A program made the position numbers and the translations under genes. Below, piece by piece: positions 53,652-61,647 of a DNA stretch of 64,000 nt. The DNA is taken from positions 286,302-350,301 of the forward strand of contig NZ_JACHGK010000003.1 of assembly GCF_014207535.1 (NCBI RefSeq). The letters are read 5' to 3'. Every line of letters starts with the position of its first letter. Positions within the stretch are counted from its first letter, which is position 1. This DNA comes from Bacillus benzoevorans. Its GTDB lineage: Bacteria; Bacillota; Bacilli; Bacillales; Cytobacillaceae. The notes below the pieces were generated by a model. That model did no database searches and was not told the origin of the DNA. It worked only from the letters and a program-made list of their open reading frames with translations.

Positions 53652-54428
53652 TCACTGTATTAATGTCCCCAGTAACAATGCTGATAAACCTGAAAGAAAA
53701 TTAACGGTGTCATTATTTAAAAAGGGAATTCCTTTTATCAGGTTCGTTTTCCGTCCGCAGTGAACTGTCTTTTCCGTTTTCATGCCGCACACGGAACATT
53801 GATAGCCCGCCTGGATAAACGCCCCAAGAAGGGTGTCCACTACATTACCGGTAAATCCGAGGATGAGAATAAAAAGAAATTCCCCTTCTGTTAAGTGAAA
53901 CAGATAATAGGAGGCGCAGGCAATCACGAAGGAACCAAGTAGCGCGGCGGAAGTGCCTAAGAGACTGACAGCCCCGGAGGTGCCTCGTTCCACCCTTTTA
54001 AAGGTCTTAATAAAGAATGGCTTTACCTTGCTCATCGAACCGATTTCAGAAGCCCATGTATCTGAGTTGGCAGCCGCATTGCAAATACAAAAGCCTAAGA
54101 GAAAGAGTTTATCTTCTGTTGCAAAATAGAGCGCACTGGATAAAGCGGCAAGTCCGCCATTCGCCATCACCTGCTGCCAATCCCGCCGCGACCCCTTCAC
54201 AAGTATTTCCTCTGCCTTGCTCTTATTGGCGCTTTTTATTTTCGACCAGAAGCTTGAGCTGACAAAAAACAGGCCCAATATAAATAATCCTTTTAACCCA
54301 AGACCGAGAACGGTGAAAAAACCGACACCAAAAGCGGCTATTGCGCCGGATACTGTCAATAATCTGGCAGAGTACCCTAATATCACCATCACCGCAATGA
54401 GGATGTAAATAAGGATGTCACCATTCAT
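53652..54428 (-). CDS. DUF92 integral membrane protein
   Basis: The 258-residue protein has about six membrane helices and the DUF92 signature (SNSDTWASEIG and TSGAVSLLGT). Relatives include plant phytyl-phosphate kinase, so a lipid-phosphate kinase activity is possible but unproven. A Cys pair in CSVCGMKTEKTVHCGR is notable. It overlaps yqgN by four bases. Confidence 0.85.
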   Translation of the reverse strand: MNGDILIYILIAVMVILGYSARLLTVSGAIAAFGVGFFTVLGLGLKGLFILGLFFVSSSFWSKIKSANKSKAEEILVKGSRRDWQQVMANGGLAALSSALYFATEDKLFLLGFCICNAAANSDTWASEIGSMSKVKPFFIKTFKRVERGTSGAVSLLGTSAALLGSFVIACASYYLFHLTEGEFLFILILGFTGNVVDTLLGAFIQAGYQCSVCGMKTEKTVHCGRKTNLIKGIPFLNNDTVNFLSGLSALLLGTLIQ

Positions 54429-54988
54429 GAAAGTGAATATCTTCCATCATTGGTGATGATTTTCCCTACAGGCAGGTCATGCTCTTCAACTGGAATTTCA
54501 GGAACAATCTGTTGAGCAAAAGCCAGTGATATCGTACCTCCCTTGAAATCCTCAAGGAAGCGATCATAATAGCCGCCGCCAACTCCCATACGGTATCCTT
54601 GTTGTGTAAAGGCAATTCCAGGGACAAGCAGCAGGTCAATCTCCGCTTTCGCTGCCAGCTCCGTTTCCGTTTCAATTGGTTCAAGCAGACCAAAATAAAC
54701 GGATTCCAATTGATTAAAACGCTGTAAATAGCGGAAATCCATTGTCCTTTCCTTGTCATGACATTTAGGGACAGCCACTCTTTTTCCCTCTGCCCAAGCA
54801 GTACGAATAATTTGATATGTATCAACTTCAGGTGCAATAGAGATTGTTATCCCAATCACAGAAGCAGCCTGCCAAAGTGGGTCCTTATACAATTCCTGGG
54901 CGATTGTATAGGAATAATGCTCATATAATGGCTTTGGAATTTGCTTAAGTTTTGCTCTTATCTCTTTCCGTAATTTTTGCTTTTCCAA
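54425..54988 (-). CDS. yqgN: 5-formyltetrahydrofolate cyclo-ligase
   Basis: The enzyme converts 5-formyl-THF to 5,10-methenyl-THF with ATP. The 187 residues show KQKLRKEIR at the start and the family motif MGVGGGYYDRFL near the end. It is translationally coupled to the DUF92 gene. Confidence 0.94.
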   Translation of the reverse strand: MEKQKLRKEIRAKLKQIPKPLYEHYSYTIAQELYKDPLWQAASVIGITISIAPEVDTYQIIRTAWAEGKRVAVPKCHDKERTMDFRYLQRFNQLESVYFGLLEPIETETELAAKAEIDLLLVPGIAFTQQGYRMGVGGGYYDRFLEDFKGGTISLAFAQQIVPEIPVEEHDLPVGKIITNDGRYSLS

Positions 54989-55071
54989 TTCAATTCCTCC
55001 TTAATAAGGGTTATTTTCCCAAATTCTGCATTGCCCTTCTATTTTTCTCTAGAAAAACTTTTACATGCAAC

Positions 55072-55097
55072 AAAAAAACAGCAGAGAAGCTCTGCTG
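55072..55097 (-). terminator. rpmG terminator
   Basis: A perfect 8-bp stem CAGCAGAG/CTCTGCTG is followed by seven T on the minus strand. Confidence 0.88.
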
Positions 55098-55098
55098 C

Positions 55099-55248
55099 TT
55101 ATTTTGTTTCGCGATGTGTTGTTGAGCGTTTTTCTCTTGGGCAATATTTTTTAAGCTCAAGACGATCAGGATTATTTCTTTTATTCTTTTTAGAAATATA
55201 GTTACGGTCTCCGCACTCTGTGCAAGCTAACGTAATATTAACACGCAT
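55099..55248 (-). CDS. rpmG: 50S ribosomal protein L33
   Basis: This is a 49-residue L33. It has ACTECGDRNY with the first CxxC (Cys9 and Cys12), a basic middle and only one Cys (36) where zinc-type L33 proteins have a second CxxC. The start MRVNITL is canonical. It is a single-gene unit with its own terminator. Confidence 0.94.
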   Translation of the reverse strand: MRVNITLACTECGDRNYISKKNKRNNPDRLELKKYCPREKRSTTHRETK

Positions 55249-55368
55249 GTTATTTCCCTCCAAACCATGTAAACAGTAGTTCGTTCATACGACTTTACTA
55301 TAGTACCATTTTTCAAACAGAAATGCTAGTCTGTTTTCACAAAACGTACTGAAAATACAATTTTTCTT

Positions 55369-55932
55369 TTATTGTTCTTCTATTCCTTTAATGCGGACTA
55401 CGTTCGAACGGACCAATGGGAAAAACTTTTTATTTGAGAGTTTAACGCCAAGCTCCAGCATGTAGGAACGGCTGGGCTGAAATAGTCTCCACGCCAAAGC
55501 TTCCTTCCCTCTTTCCAGCACGGACTCCTGTACAATGTGTGCACTTCTTTCTCCATGCGGCAGATACGTTACATCATAGAGTCTTACTACTTTTGCATTT
55601 TGTTTCAGCTGTTTCGTTATGTACAACGGTGTTCTTCTTACATCAACAAGTGTCCAATAAGGAAATAGCTGCTCTCCCCCTGTAAACCATTTGGATAAGA
55701 ATGAAGCAGGTACAAGTCTTTTTCTGTTCCAATTAGCCTCCTGCAAAATACGAAGCAGCTCAGGCTGATGTATCTTCACTATCGGCTGAGGTTCTTCTGA
55801 CGGTTTTTCTTTTTGCGTATGATTATACTTTCTCCATTGATATTGTACCTTCCCAACGGTTGTATCTAACTCTTCAGCGATTTTTTTAAATGTAAGCCCT
55901 TTTCGGCGTAATTTCTTTATTTCTTCAATCAT
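55369..55932 (-). CDS. Conserved protein with N-terminal HTH, possibly DUF4912-like
   Basis: This 187-residue protein opens with an HTH-like segment (KLRRKGLTFKKIAEELDTTVGKVQYQWRKY), then a linker, then a beta-rich domain with WTLVDVRRTPLYI and VVRLYDVTYLP. The latter suggests DUF4912, known only as a conserved Firmicute domain. I cannot name a function. Confidence 0.65.
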   Translation of the reverse strand: MIEEIKKLRRKGLTFKKIAEELDTTVGKVQYQWRKYNHTQKEKPSEEPQPIVKIHQPELLRILQEANWNRKRLVPASFLSKWFTGGEQLFPYWTLVDVRRTPLYITKQLKQNAKVVRLYDVTYLPHGERSAHIVQESVLERGKEALAWRLFQPSRSYMLELGVKLSNKKFFPLVRSNVVRIKGIEEQ

Positions 55933-56171
55933 GTTGCATCTCTCCCAAGACCCGTGTGTGTCAAATATTTTAGTTTAGTATACTTTTATTCCATTTTCCA
56001 AATCTAATGGTAACACTGTTAAGTAAACCCTACAATAAGCTGATTTTGTCGGAATATGAATATTTTATCTGTCCTAAAGAGCGTTCTCCAGTTAATTCTC
56101 ACCTGCGCTATGTCGAATTTTGTCATCTTTATGATAAAATGAAAAATGTAGCTCAAGTGAGAGGTGATAAA

Positions 56172-56552
56172 ATGGAAAAAATACTGATCATTTTGATTAT
56201 TATCGCAATCGGATTATGGATAATCTCCTTTTTTCTCAAGGATCCCTATAAACAGCTGCGGGAAGACATGGACCAGCTCTTTATGCAGCAGCTTGAAGAG
56301 ATTTATCATATCAAAAAGAAGCTAAAAGTACTGGAGGAAGAACTGCTCATCAATGATATTGATTTTACCCTGCCGCTCTCACAGGTCCGGCCTCTCACAG
56401 CAGAAAAGTCTTCTGTCCACGAAATTATCAAAAACCAGGTCTGGTCATTAGCCCAGCAGGGAATCCCGCTCAATCAAATAGCAGAACAAGCTTCATTATC
56501 CGTTCATGAGACAGAAGCGATTCTCGCTGAGTTCAATGAAAAATCTCAATAA
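56172..56552 (+). CDS. Membrane-anchored helical protein with C-terminal HTH-like segment, YqzD-like by position
   Basis: The 126-residue protein has one N-terminal membrane helix (about 4-20), a coiled-coil region (REDMDQLFMQQLEEIYHIKKKLKVLEEEL) and a C-terminal HTH-like stretch (GIPLNQIAEQASLSVHETEAIL). The ATG at 56172 follows GAGGTGAT. The function is unknown. Confidence 0.7.
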   Translation: MEKILIILIIIAIGLWIISFFLKDPYKQLREDMDQLFMQQLEEIYHIKKKLKVLEEELLINDIDFTLPLSQVRPLTAEKSSVHEIIKNQVWSLAQQGIPLNQIAEQASLSVHETEAILAEFNEKSQ

Positions 56553-56563
56553 TATTCACACAG

Positions 56564-56596
56564 AAAGGAGCAGTCTTGTTTAAGGCTGCTCCTTTT
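56564..56596 (+). terminator. Terminator after the 56.2 kb gene
   Basis: AAAGGAGCAG (56564-56573) pairs with CTGCTCCTTT (56586-56595), followed by further T. It also faces phoU and may serve both. Confidence 0.85.
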
Positions 56597-56615
56597 CCAC
56601 TGGATGTCGCTTATT

Positions 56616-57275
56616 CTATTGATTCAGGTCGTAATGCCGCCCCTTAACCAGATAAAAGATGTATTCAGAAATATTTGTAATATGATCAGCGGTTCGCTCT
56701 AAATAACGGCAAATAAACAGCATTTGCATCACTTGGGGAAGATTTTCCGGATGTTCCTTATTCATCTCAAACAGCTCAGCAATCGTTTCACCATACAACG
56801 CATCTACTTGGTCGTCCATATCGGCGACCTTTTTCGCGAGCGACAAATCCTCTTCATTAAATGCCTTTAACGCATCACGGAACATTTCTCCTGATATTTC
56901 ATACATTTTTTTCAGTTTGGTAATCGTCTCTAAATGCGACTCCTGTCCAATTCGAATCGTTGACTTGGCAATGTTTACAGCGAAATCAGCAATCCTTTCT
57001 ACGTCAGTAGAGATTCTAATCGCAATTAAAATTCTTCTTAAATCAACAGCCACAGGCTGCTGCTTCGCAATCAGCAGCGTAGCAAAATCATTTAATTCCT
57101 CATACATTAAATCTGCTCTCGAATCTCCGTCCATGATTCTTAAAGCATGGTCAACATCATGGTTTTCCAATGCCTTGATTGACTGCCCTAGGGCATCGTA
57201 GGCAAAATTCGCAAGATCCACTAACTTTTGCTGTAATTGCTTCAATTCTTCCTCAAATGTTTCACGCACTGACAT
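56616..57275 (-). CDS. phoU: Phosphate transport accessory regulator PhoU
   Basis: PhoU (219 residues) is a two-repeat helical bundle that links Pst activity to phosphate signalling. Each repeat has its metal-binding signature (RRILIAIRISTDVERIAD and CRYLERTADHITNI). The start ATG at 57275 follows GGAG. It lies 69 bases after pstB, at the end of the pst cluster. Confidence 0.93.
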   Translation of the reverse strand: MSVRETFEEELKQLQQKLVDLANFAYDALGQSIKALENHDVDHALRIMDGDSRADLMYEELNDFATLLIAKQQPVAVDLRRILIAIRISTDVERIADFAVNIAKSTIRIGQESHLETITKLKKMYEISGEMFRDALKAFNEEDLSLAKKVADMDDQVDALYGETIAELFEMNKEHPENLPQVMQMLFICRYLERTADHITNISEYIFYLVKGRHYDLNQ

Positions 57276-57344
57276 CGTTGTTGTCTCTCCTTTCACGATC
57301 GCTATCTCCTCCCTCTTATTTTCTTGCTCTATTTTCCTAAGCTA

Positions 57345-58163
57345 TTATCCAAAACGTCCGGTAATATAATCTTCTGTCCGTTTCTCTGTTGGAGTAGAAA
57401 AGATTTTATCCGTTTGATCAAATTCAATGACTTCTCCATTTAAGAAGAAAGCTGTTTTATCAGAGATACGCGCAGCCTGCTGCATATTATGTGTCACAAT
57501 GATAATACTGAAGTCTTTCTTTATTTCCTGTACCAGTTCTTCTACCTTTAAGGTTGAAATTGGGTCAAGTGCCGATGTTGGTTCGTCCATTAGAATGACA
57601 TCAGGCTCAATAGCGAGGCAGCGGGCGATACAAAGACGCTGCTGCTGACCGCCGGAAAGACCAAAGGCATTATCCTGCAAACGATCTTTTACTTCATCCC
57701 AAATGGCGGCTCCTCTTAAGCTTTTCTCCACAATTTCATCTAGAATTTTCTTATTGCGGATTCCATGCACTTTTGGACCATACGCTACATTTTCATAAAT
57801 CGATTTCGGAAATGGATTTGGTTTTTGAAAGACCATTCCTACTCTGGTACGTAATTCTTCCACTTTATAGGATTTATCAAAAATATTTCTGCCGCGATAG
57901 TTAAGCTCACCGGAAGTTCTAACGCCCGGCACTAACTCAATCATCCGATTCAATGTTTTAATATAGGTAGATTTCCCGCATCCTGACGGCCCAATAATCG
58001 CTGTGACTTCATTTTCAATAATATCTAAATTAATGTCTTTTAAAGCGTGGTTATCTCCATACCATAAATCTAGATGGTTCGTTTTATATACGGTTTGTCT
58101 GTTTTCAGCCGCTTTCTTTTCCAAATTAGCGGCATTTTGTTTTTGTTCGATCGCAATATTCAT
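57345..58163 (-). CDS. pstB: Phosphate ABC transporter ATPase PstB
   Basis: PstB (272 residues) powers phosphate uptake. Walker A is GPSGCGKST, the Q-loop and signature LSGGQQQR, and Walker B VILMDEPTSALD are intact. Only one pstB is present, whereas B. subtilis has two. A transposable repeat separates it from pstA. Confidence 0.96.
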   Translation of the reverse strand: MNIAIEQKQNAANLEKKAAENRQTVYKTNHLDLWYGDNHALKDINLDIIENEVTAIIGPSGCGKSTYIKTLNRMIELVPGVRTSGELNYRGRNIFDKSYKVEELRTRVGMVFQKPNPFPKSIYENVAYGPKVHGIRNKKILDEIVEKSLRGAAIWDEVKDRLQDNAFGLSGGQQQRLCIARCLAIEPDVILMDEPTSALDPISTLKVEELVQEIKKDFSIIIVTHNMQQAARISDKTAFFLNGEVIEFDQTDKIFSTPTEKRTEDYITGRFG

Positions 58164-58236
58164 TTGAAATTCACCTTCATCCTATTATTAAAACTGCTCC
58201 AAGTCCAAGCCAATATTTCTTACTTTTTAATCTTTT

Positions 58237-58423
58237 GGCTCTGTTAAACTTGGTTGTTGATTTCCGTTCCAAACACTTCGCTTTCCGCTCATCTACGCCT
58301 GAGCCTCCTCGCCACTTCGTGCCTGCGGGGTCTCGTCTGTCTCGCTGTTCCCGCAGGAGTCTTCGTGCCTTCCACTCCAATCAACAAAGTCCTCCAAAAT
58401 CAACATTGACCTTTAACACAGCC
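58237..58423. mobile_element. 187-bp MITE with terminal inverted repeats and 8-bp target duplication
   Basis: The element begins GGCTCTGTTAAA and ends TTTAACACAGCC (11 of 12 positions inverted) and is flanked by direct repeats AATCTTTT (58229-58236 and 58424-58431). The centre is GC-rich, with CCTGCGGG and CCCGCAGG arms forming an inner hairpin. It has no gene and so needs a transposase from elsewhere. Similar repeats are common in Bacillaceae. Confidence 0.88.
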
Positions 58424-58436
58424 AATCTTTTAATAA

Positions 58437-59315
58437 CTAAAACTTTTTCTGAAATTTATTCCGAATGAGTACGGCTATAGAGTTCATGCCAATTAATAGG
58501 ATTAATAACACCATGATTCCTGCTGCGGCGAGCTCCTGAAATTCTGCCTGTGGTCTTCCCGTCCAGTTGTATATCTGCATTGGTAAAACAGTAAAAGTAT
58601 CCAAAACGGAATTTGGCAAAAATGGCAAAAATAGCGGCAAACCTAAAACAACAAGCGGAGCTGTTTCACCAATGGCACGGGAAAGAGCTAAAATTACACC
58701 TGTTAAAATCCCAGGTATCGCTGCTGGCATCACCACTCTCACGATTGTTTGCCATTTTGTGGCTCCCATGCCAAATGAAGCCTCCCGTAATTCCTTTGGT
58801 ACGGAACGAATAGCTTCCTGGGATGCGACAATAATAACCGGAAGGATTAATAAACTCATCGTTAAACCGGCTGCTAATACACTTGTGCCAAGTGCTAAGG
58901 CACGAACAAAGACGGTCAAACCCAATAATCCAAATACAATGGAAGGCACACCGGCAAGATTTGAGATATTGATTTGAATAAAAGCTGTCAAGCGATTTTT
59001 CATCGCGTATTCTTCCAAATAAATGGCCGTTCCAACCCCTAGAAACAGCGAGATAGGCGCGACAACAAACATTAACCAAATTGTCCCGTTCAATGCCGTA
59101 TATACCCCGGCATCTTCTGCTTTCCGGGATGGAAGGCTATTGAGAAACTGCCAATCAAAATAATGAACCCCTTGTGTCACAATTCTATATAACAAAATTC
59201 CTAATACGAGCAGACTAAATAGCGTTGCAAGGAGAAATATTCTTTTGAAAATGATGTTTAGATATATTCGAGGAGTCATTTTCGCTGTGACCCTGCTATG
59301 GTCAATTAATTTCAT
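58437..59315 (-). CDS. pstA: Phosphate ABC transporter permease PstA
   Basis: PstA (292 residues) has six membrane helices and the permease EAA-like loop around EAIRSVPKELREASFGMGATKWQTI. Its ATG follows GGAGG located at the end of pstC, so they are coupled. Confidence 0.95.
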   Translation of the reverse strand: MKLIDHSRVTAKMTPRIYLNIIFKRIFLLATLFSLLVLGILLYRIVTQGVHYFDWQFLNSLPSRKAEDAGVYTALNGTIWLMFVVAPISLFLGVGTAIYLEEYAMKNRLTAFIQINISNLAGVPSIVFGLLGLTVFVRALALGTSVLAAGLTMSLLILPVIIVASQEAIRSVPKELREASFGMGATKWQTIVRVVMPAAIPGILTGVILALSRAIGETAPLVVLGLPLFLPFLPNSVLDTFTVLPMQIYNWTGRPQAEFQELAAAGIMVLLILLIGMNSIAVLIRNKFQKKF

Positions 59316-59316
59316 T

Positions 59317-60261
59317 TTAATATTCCTCCTTGAAACGGCGAGTAATAAATTGAGCTAACAAGTTCATAATTAACGTAAACATAAAGAGTGTGAAACCAAC
59401 AGCATAGATACTATAATAAATCGTCGTACCATAGCCAGCGTCTCCTTGGCTGACTTGAACGATATAGGCTGTCATCGTTTGAATTGAACCCGTTACATCC
59501 CAGCCCAAATTCGGTGTTGAACCACCGGCAACGGCTACAATCATCGTTTCCCCTATCGCACGGGAAATACCTAACACAATAGAGGCGATAATTCCTGACA
59601 TCGCTGCTGGAAGCACAACCTTCACAGCTGTTTCAAATTTCGTCGAACCCATTGCTAGTGCCCCTTCTCGCATCGTTCTTGGAACGGATGACATCGCATC
59701 CTCTGAAAGAGAAGCAATCGACGGTGTAATCATGATTCCAATCACAATCCCTGGGCTCAAAGCATTAAAAATTTCAAGGGATGGAATGAATTCTCTTAAA
59801 ATCGGTGTAACAAAGGTTAAAGCAAAAAAACCGTAAACAATAGTTGGAATCCCTGCCAACACTTCCATGATCGGTTTGATCATGCGGCGGTTTTTATCGG
59901 ATGCATATTCGCTTAAATAAATAGCTGTTCCGATCCCTAATGGTACGGCAACAATGATGGCAATTAGTGTCACCCGAAGTGTACCAGACACAAGCGCCAT
60001 AATGCCGAATGTCCCTGGCTCAGAGAATGGGTACCATTTTTCGGCCGTTAGAAATTCAGCAATTGAAACACGATCAAAAAAAGTAAATGTTTCAAATAAG
60101 AGCGTAAATAAAATGCCAATCGTCGTTAATACCGATGCAATAGCTGTCAAAAGCAAGACAATCGGCATTACCTTTTCAGCTGAAAAAAGTTTCCTCTTTT
60201 TCTTTTTTTCCATAATCAAATCCTGAACAGAAAATGATTTTACTTGATTTTGTACCGCCAA
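59317..60261 (-). CDS. pstC: Phosphate ABC transporter permease PstC
   Basis: PstC (314 residues) is the partner permease, with the EAA loop in DAMSSVPRTMREGALAMGSTKFETA. The start is TTG at 60261, behind AAAGGGG; upstream ATG codons have no good ribosome site. A long hairpin precedes it. Confidence 0.93.
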   Translation of the reverse strand: MAVQNQVKSFSVQDLIMEKKKKRKLFSAEKVMPIVLLLTAIASVLTTIGILFTLLFETFTFFDRVSIAEFLTAEKWYPFSEPGTFGIMALVSGTLRVTLIAIIVAVPLGIGTAIYLSEYASDKNRRMIKPIMEVLAGIPTIVYGFFALTFVTPILREFIPSLEIFNALSPGIVIGIMITPSIASLSEDAMSSVPRTMREGALAMGSTKFETAVKVVLPAAMSGIIASIVLGISRAIGETMIVAVAGGSTPNLGWDVTGSIQTMTAYIVQVSQGDAGYGTTIYYSIYAVGFTLFMFTLIMNLLAQFITRRFKEEY

Positions 60262-60332
60262 AATGAGTTCCCCTTTCATCCACATGCCAAGATGAGAAGC
60301 AGTTGCCATCATGCTTCTCAGAGTTAACTTCT

Positions 60333-60377
60333 GTGGGTGCCAAAAGCCGGATCCAAAGACCGGCTTTTGGCACCCAC
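60333..60377 (-). promoter_or_regulatory. 18-bp perfect hairpin between pstS and pstC
   Basis: GTGGGTGCCAAAAGCCGG (60333-60350) and its exact complement (60360-60377) flank a 9-base loop. There is no T-run, so it is not a classic terminator. It probably stabilises the upstream pstS message or slows read-through into pstC. Confidence 0.8.
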
Positions 60378-60415
60378 ATTCATGTTTATTTGCAGCATTT
60401 GTTGAAAATGCTAAA

Positions 60416-61387
60416 TTATTTTAAACCTTGAAGAGTTGATAATGCTTCATCATATGAAGGAAGTTTAACATAACCCACTTCTTCAGATAAGGAACCAGCA
60501 TTTTCTAATGCAAATTTAACGAAATCATAGATTTCTTCTTTTTTCACAGATTCATTCTTCACATAAATGTATAGCGGACGTGAAAGTGGTGCATATTCTC
60601 CGCTTTCAACCGTTTCGTTTGTTGGCTCCACTGCGCCGTTCCCTCCATCAATTGGAACCACTTTTAACTTATCTTTGTTTTCCAAATAGTAAGCATAACC
60701 AAAGTATCCGATGGCATTTTTCTCGCCTGTAACCCCTTGAACAAGGATGTTATCATCTTCAGAAAGGGTTGCTTTTTCAACAATCGGCTGTTCTTCTAAA
60801 ATGACTTCATCAAAATAATCAAATGTTCCTGAATCTGTTCCAGGTGAGTAGAATTTGATCTCTTCTTCAGGCCATCCTTCGCGGATATCAGACCATTTTT
60901 TCACTGTACCATCTTCTAACCACATTTTCTTTAATTCATCAACGGTTAAGGAATCTACCCAATCATTATCTTTGTTCACAACAATCGATAAACCATCTTT
61001 AGCAATTTCAAATTCAGTAAATTCAATTCCTGCTTTTTCCAACTGTGCTTTTTCCTCATCTTTAATTGGACGTGAAGCGTTACTGATGTCTGTTTCACCA
61101 GCGATAAAAGCTTTGAAGCCGCCGCCTGTACCAGAAGAGGCTACCGAAACCTTCATTTTCGGCTGTGCTAAATTATATTCTTCCGCAATGGCTTCCATAA
61201 TTGGGAAAACAGTGGAAGAACCATCAATATTTACTGCACCCTCAAATTGTTTGCTGTCTGCTGTTTCCTCAGTAGTCGTATTATTTTCTGATCCTGTTTC
61301 ATTATTTTGCGGTCCACAGGCCACTGTAAACGCTACTACACCTGTAAGCATTGTTGATAATGCAACATGTCGAAACTTTTTATTCAT
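60416..61387 (-). CDS. pstS: Phosphate-binding lipoprotein PstS
   Basis: PstS (323 residues) is the surface receptor of the Pst system. It has a lipobox TVAC (Cys24), an acidic Thr/Asn linker, and phosphate-contacting loops GSSTVFP, SSGTGGG and PGTDSGTFD. The ATG follows GGGGGAG. Control by PhoP is indicated by the upstream boxes. Confidence 0.96.
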   Translation of the reverse strand: MNKKFRHVALSTMLTGVVAFTVACGPQNNETGSENNTTTEETADSKQFEGAVNIDGSSTVFPIMEAIAEEYNLAQPKMKVSVASSGTGGGFKAFIAGETDISNASRPIKDEEKAQLEKAGIEFTEFEIAKDGLSIVVNKDNDWVDSLTVDELKKMWLEDGTVKKWSDIREGWPEEEIKFYSPGTDSGTFDYFDEVILEEQPIVEKATLSEDDNILVQGVTGEKNAIGYFGYAYYLENKDKLKVVPIDGGNGAVEPTNETVESGEYAPLSRPLYIYVKNESVKKEEIYDFVKFALENAGSLSEEVGYVKLPSYDEALSTLQGLK

Positions 61388-61444
61388 TTCTTTTTCTCCC
61401 CCTGTTTCGGTTTGTTTTCTATACACTTAACAATAAACGGCTAG

Positions 61445-61504
61445 TGTAAATCGCGTTTTAATGAAATGTAAAGCTTTTGTAAACGGGAGTGAATATTGTG
61501 TAAA
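61445..61504 (-). promoter_or_regulatory. Six phased PhoP-box hexamers upstream of pstS
   Basis: TTTACA-like hexamers read on the minus strand begin at plus positions 61445, 61456, 61467, 61478, 61488 and 61499, with steps of 11, 11, 11, 10 and 11 bases. Four are perfect TTTACA; the others are TTAAAA and TTCACT. Confidence 0.88.
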
Positions 61505-61607
61505 TTTGTCGAAACTTCATTTTAAATTGTGTGTTTTTGGAGCAACTTTATGAAGTATAAACTCCTTCTCTTCTTTTCTGGCTGTCTCCATTATTAGGTT
61601 ACACAAA

Positions 61608-61638
61608 AAAACCTGCCATTCTTTGCGAAAGGCAGGTT
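61608..61638 (-). terminator. pbpA terminator
   Basis: AACCTGCC (61610-61617) pairs with GGCAGGTT (61631-61638) and is followed by seven T on the minus strand. Confidence 0.9.
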
Positions 61639-61647
61639 TTTGTATTC

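Noticed and set aside
58177..58468. Small frames across the MITE
   Set aside because: Their Arg-rich translations come from the GC-rich hairpin of the repeat.
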